Shown here one piece after another: positions 61,102 to 64,000 of a stretch of DNA of 64,000 bases. The translations under genes and the position numbers were made by a program. The notes under the pieces were generated by a model. The model was given only the letters and a program-made list of their open reading frames with translations, was not told the DNA's origin and did no database searches. This DNA comes from Streptacidiphilus rugosus AM-16 (GTDB taxonomy: Bacteria > Actinomycetota > Actinomycetes > Streptomycetales > Streptomycetaceae), in NCBI RefSeq assembly GCF_000744655.1, contig NZ_JQMJ01000003.1, positions 682,001 through 746,000 on the forward strand, given 5' to 3'. Numbering within the stretch: position 1 is the stretch's first letter; every line of letters starts with the position of its first letter.

Positions 61102-62000
61102 CGCGGGTGCTCCCGATCCCGCCGAACGCCACCGCGACCACCGCCACGGCCCCGGACGTCGGGGCGACGTCCGATCCTGTGCTGCGACTTCGCGGCGCGG
61201 CGGCCCGTGTCGGCGGGCGGACCCTCTGGTCCGGGGTCGATCTCGACGTCCTGGCAGGCGAGTTCGTCGCCGTGCTCGGGCCGAACGGGGCGGGCAAGTC
61301 GACGCTGGTCAAGGTGCTGCTGGGGCTGCTGCCGGCCGCCGAGGGCGAGATACGCGTGCTGGGCCGTCGCCCCGGCGAGTCCGGCGGCCGCGTCGGCTAC
61401 CTGCCGCAGCGGCGCAGCTTCGACCCCGGCCTGCGGATCAGAGGCGTCGACATCGTGCGGATGGGCCTGGACGGCGACCGCTGGGGCGTCCCGCTGCCCT
61501 GGGGCCGGAACCGGCGCGCGCAGCGCGACCGGGTCGCCGAGGTGATCGAGCTGGTCGGCGCGAGCGCGTACGCGGACCGGCCGATCGGGCAGTGCTCGGG
61601 CGGCGAGCAGCAACGGCTGCTGATCGCGCAGGCGCTGGTCAGACGACCCGAGGTGCTGTTGCTCGACGAGCCGCTGGACAGCCTTGACCTGCCCAACCAG
61701 AGCGCGGTCGCCGCGCTGGTCGGCCGGATCTGCCACCAGGAGCACGTCGCGGTCGTCATGGTGGCGCACGACGTCAACCCGATCCTGCACCACCTGGACC
61801 GGGTGGTGTACCTCGCCGAAGGCGGCGCGGTGAGCGGGCCGCCCGGCGAGGTCGTCAACTCCGAGACCCTGTCCCGCCTCTACCGCACCCCGGTGGAGGT
61901 GCTGTCCACCCGCGACGGCCGCCTGGTGGTCGTCGGACAGCCGGAGGCCCCCTCCGTCCACGCCGACCGCCGTCGGCCCGGCCGTCGCCAGGGGAGTTGA
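61098..62000 (+). CDS. Zinc ABC transporter ATPase (ZnuC-like)
   Basis: ATPase of about 300 aa. Walker A VLGPNGAGKSTLVKVLLG, signature QCSGGEQQRLLIA, Walker B EVLLLDEPLDSLDLP and H-loop MVAHDVNPILHH. The GTG at the GTGA overlap with the binding-protein gene is chosen as start, preceded by GGGG AGG-like sequence. A ~30-residue Ala/Thr-rich N-terminal extension precedes the ABC domain. It energises the two permeases encoded next. Confidence 0.9.
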   Translation: MTRVLPIPPNATATTATAPDVGATSDPVLRLRGAAARVGGRTLWSGVDLDVLAGEFVAVLGPNGAGKSTLVKVLLGLLPAAEGEIRVLGRRPGESGGRVGYLPQRRSFDPGLRIRGVDIVRMGLDGDRWGVPLPWGRNRRAQRDRVAEVIELVGASAYADRPIGQCSGGEQQRLLIAQALVRRPEVLLLDEPLDSLDLPNQSAVAALVGRICHQEHVAVVMVAHDVNPILHHLDRVVYLAEGGAVSGPPGEVVNSETLSRLYRTPVEVLSTRDGRLVVVGQPEAPSVHADRRRPGRRQGS

Positions 62001-62001
62001 C

Positions 62002-62898
62002 GTGGGGTCGACGTCCTTCTCCTGGAACCTGCCGGCCGACTTCCAGCAGATGTGGTCCTACGCCTTCATGGTCAACGCCTTCCGCGCGGGGGCGGTCGTC
62101 GCCGTGGTCTCCGGCGCGGTGGGCTGGTTCGTGGTGCTGCGGCGGCAGACCTTCGCCGCGCACACCCTGTCCGTGGTGGCCTTCCCCGGCGCGGCGTTCG
62201 CGACCCTGGCCGGATTCGCGCTGAGCCTGGGCTACTTCGGCTTCGGCCTGGCCGCCGCCCTGGTCGTCGCCGCACTGCAACGCGGCGACAGCAGGGCCCG
62301 CGGCGGGGAGTCCGCCGCCGTCGGCGTCGTCCAGGCCTTCCTGCTGGCCTGCGGTTACCTGTTCATGGCCCTCTGCAAGGGACTGCTGGAGGGGCCGCAG
62401 GCGCTGCTCTTCGGCAGCTTCCTCGGTATCACCGACGGTCAGGTCGTGCTGCTGGCCGTCGCCGGGCTGGTGGTGCTCGCGGCGCTGGCCGTGGTCGGCC
62501 GGCCGCTGCTGTTCGCCTCCGTCGACCTGGACGTCGCCGCCGCGCTCGGGGTCCCGGTGCGGGCCCTGTCGACGGTCTTCCTGGTGCTGCTGGGCGCGAC
62601 CACGGCCGAGGCCGCCCAGATCACCGGCGCGCTGCTGGTCTTCGCGCTGATGGTGCTGCCCGCCGCCACGGCGCAGGCACTCACCGCCAGGCCCGCCCAC
62701 GGTCTGCTGCTCGCGGTGGCCGTCGGCTTCGCCGTCACCTGGACGGGGCTGATCGCCGCGTACTACTGGAACTATCCACTCGGATTCTTCGTGACCAGCT
62801 TCGCCTTCGCGCTCTTCCTGCTCGCCCACGGCTTCCGCGCGCTCCGTTCGGCGGCCGGTCGCGGACGCGTCGGGCCCGTGACGGCGGGTGCGGCATGA
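62002..62898 (+). CDS. Zinc ABC transporter permease 1 (ZnuB-like)
   Basis: ABC-3 family permease of 298 aa with about eight helices: FRAGAVVAVVSGAVGWFVVL, LSVVAFPGAAFATLAGFALS, ALLFGSFLGITDGQVVLLAV, AALGVPVRALSTVFLVLLGA, ALLVFALMVLPAATAQALT. The GTG start lies one base after the ATPase stop. The next gene encodes a second permease of the same family, so the transporter probably has a heterodimeric channel. Confidence 0.9.
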   Translation: MGSTSFSWNLPADFQQMWSYAFMVNAFRAGAVVAVVSGAVGWFVVLRRQTFAAHTLSVVAFPGAAFATLAGFALSLGYFGFGLAAALVVAALQRGDSRARGGESAAVGVVQAFLLACGYLFMALCKGLLEGPQALLFGSFLGITDGQVVLLAVAGLVVLAALAVVGRPLLFASVDLDVAAALGVPVRALSTVFLVLLGATTAEAAQITGALLVFALMVLPAATAQALTARPAHGLLLAVAVGFAVTWTGLIAAYYWNYPLGFFVTSFAFALFLLAHGFRALRSAAGRGRVGPVTAGAA

Positions 62899-63806
62899 TC
62901 CTGCTCGCCGCCGACGGCACGTCGGCCGTCCCCGCGCTCTCCGCCGTCTCGATCTGGGGGCAGCCGTTCTTCCAGCACGCCCTGCTGGCGGGCACGTTCA
63001 TCGCGCTCGCAGCCGGCCCGGTCGGCTACTTCCTGGTGCTGCGCGCCCAGGTCTTCACCGCCGACGCGCTGAGCCATGTCGCCTTCACCGGCGCGATGGC
63101 CGCTCTGGCCACCGGGTTCGACCTGCGCCTGGGCCTCTTCCTGGCCTGCGTCCTGGTCGCCCTGCTGCTGGGCGGGGCGGGCCGCCGCGGCAGGCCGGAC
63201 GACGTGCTGACCGGGAGTGCCTTCGCCTGGATCCTGGGCCTCGGCTCCTTCTTCCTGACCCTCTACACGGCCTCGGCCAGCGGGCTCGGCAACGGCGGGG
63301 CCGGCACCTCCGTCCTCTTCGGCTCGATCTTCGGCCTCGACGGCGGCAGCACTCTGCTCACCGTGCTGGTCGCCGCCGTGATCGCGGGGGCGGTGCTGCT
63401 GATCGCGCGTCCGCTGCTGCTGGCCACCCTCGACGAGGGCGTGGCCGCGGCCCGGGGTGTGCCGGTGCGCGTGCTCGGGGCGGTGTTCCTGGTCCTGGTC
63501 GGGGTCACCGCGGGCGAGGCCACCCAGGCGGTCGGCTCGCTGCTGCTGCTCGGCCTGTTGGCGGCCCCCGCCGGGGCCGCGGTCCGGCTGACCGACCGTC
63601 CGTTCCGCGGCCTGGCGCTGGCCGCCGCGCTGGCGGTCGGCGAGATGTGGGCGGGGCTGGCTGCGGCGGCCTGGATCCCGCGCTGCCCGCCGAGCTTCGC
63701 CGTCATGGCCGCCGCCACCCTCGTCTACGCGGCGGCCCACCTGCGCGGATCTAGAGCAGCCGCGTGTCGCCCTGGGCGGCGAGGAGTTTCCGCAGCAGGA
63801 CGGTGA
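62895..63806 (+). CDS. Zinc ABC transporter permease 2 (ZnuB-like)
   Basis: Second ABC-3 permease, 303 aa. FFQHALLAGTFIALAAGPVG, FLVLRAQVFTADALSHVAFT, SVLFGSIFGLDGGSTLLTVL and ARGVPVRVLGAVFLVLVGVT align with permease 1. The start overlaps the preceding stop (ATGA). The last ~18 codons (RGSRAAACRPGRRGVSAAGR) run across the 3' end of the convergent MarR gene and are Arg-rich, unlike the rest, so the natural stop may once have been earlier. Confidence 0.88.
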   Translation: MILLAADGTSAVPALSAVSIWGQPFFQHALLAGTFIALAAGPVGYFLVLRAQVFTADALSHVAFTGAMAALATGFDLRLGLFLACVLVALLLGGAGRRGRPDDVLTGSAFAWILGLGSFFLTLYTASASGLGNGGAGTSVLFGSIFGLDGGSTLLTVLVAAVIAGAVLLIARPLLLATLDEGVAAARGVPVRVLGAVFLVLVGVTAGEATQAVGSLLLLGLLAAPAGAAVRLTDRPFRGLALAAALAVGEMWAGLAAAAWIPRCPPSFAVMAAATLVYAAAHLRGSRAAACRPGRRGVSAAGR

Positions 63807-64000
63807 GCTGCTCCCGCTCCTCCGGAGAGAGGACCGCGACCAGACGTTCCTCGTTGCGGACGTGGCCCAGCACGATGTCGTCGACCAGCCGCCTGCCCGC
63901 CGGGGTGAGGCCGATCAGCACCGCGCGCCGGTCCGTCGGGGACGGCCTGCGCTCGACCAGCCCCTTGGCGGCCAGCCGGTCGACCCGGTTGGTGATCGCC
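63751..64000 (-). CDS. MarR family regulator, 5'-truncated by the window edge
   Basis: Only the C-terminal ~82 residues are visible. AITNRVDRLAAKGLVERRPS is the end of the recognition helix and start of the wing, PTDRRAVLIGLTPAGRRLVD the wing and hinge, and LSPEEREQLTVLLRKLLAAQ the C-terminal dimerisation helix. Its stop lies 56 bases inside the convergent permease gene, so the two mRNAs overlap. Target unknown. Confidence 0.85.
   Translation of the reverse strand, partial: AITNRVDRLAAKGLVERRPSPTDRRAVLIGLTPAGRRLVDDIVLGHVRNEERLVAVLSPEEREQLTVLLRKLLAAQGDTRLL

Overview
The window is chromosomal DNA from a very high-GC actinobacterium, most likely a member of the Streptomycetaceae (Streptomyces, Kitasatospora or Streptacidiphilus type). 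The evidence is the G/C-saturated third codon positions, frequent GTG and leaderless starts, GTGA/ATGA gene overlaps, a mycothiol-dependent isomerase, many ECF sigma factors, and the dnaX-ybaB-recR and lysC-asd neighbourhoods. A genus cannot be fixed from sequence reading alone.

Layout. 1-5.8 kb: a partial TIM-barrel glycosidase-like gene, a small secreted protein, a DHA2-type MFS pump and an S9 peptidase, with two oppositely oriented copies of a ~125-bp MITE-like element around the last two. 5-12.6 kb: SURF1, an ECF sigma/membrane protein pair, asd-lysC, then an MFS pump divergent from its MarR regulator. 12.7-17.1 kb: housekeeping block DUF5063-recR-ybaB-dnaX, the SRP RNA and an intact tRNA-Ser(GGA). 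17.0-24.0 kb: accessory DNA between three 54-bp direct copies of the tRNA-Ser 3' half. It holds a SUKH protein with a YefM/YoeB module and then a TetR-permease-DUF917-HyuA cassette; no integrase is visible. 24.1-27.7 kb: a RelE toxin beside an antitoxin remnant, and a signalling cluster (two related exported proteins, an ECF sigma factor, a Ser/Thr kinase). 27.8-32.3 kb: SDR/LysR pair, AraC regulator, MFS exporter. 32.5-35.6 kb: a nucleoside-deoxyribosyltransferase-like protein, a triple-HTH protein, a TrmB/LuxR-like regulator and a convergent gene for a 50-residue exported peptide carrying DLGWQ twice. 35.6-42.4 kb: lipoprotein, hypotheticals, a second ECF/membrane protein pair and a flavin monooxygenase. 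42.6-48.9 kb: YeiE-like LysR with YeiH, and an MFS-aminotransferase-MocR module. 49-51.4 kb: VKOR/DsbA disulfide formation. 51.4-53.2 kb: cobalamin-riboswitch-controlled NicO metal transporter with a divergent ArsR regulator. 53.3-57 kb: SnoaL-fused sigma factor with a DHFR-like enzyme, CDF exporter, mycothiol isomerase-like enzyme. 57.2-59.9 kb: MerR with a DrrAB-type ABC exporter. 60-64 kb: Zur-box-controlled zinc ABC importer with two permeases, and a partial MarR.

How genes work together. Most transcription units pair a regulator with a transporter or enzyme (MarR-MFS, LysR-SDR, YeiE-YeiH, MocR-aminotransferase-MFS, MerR-DrrAB, ArsR-NicO, Zur boxes-ZnuACBB), often with a clear inverted repeat between them. 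Three ECF sigma genes are followed directly by membrane or exported protein genes in overlapping or near-overlapping operons. Two genes (dnaX and the Ser/Thr kinase) need a -1 frame change in GC-rich repeats to reach their expected C-termini. The asd gene next to lysC keeps its catalytic cysteine but lacks three other conserved active-site residues. The strongest unusual features are the tandem tRNA-Ser att repeats, the DLGWQ peptide beside its regulator cluster, and the altered Asd.
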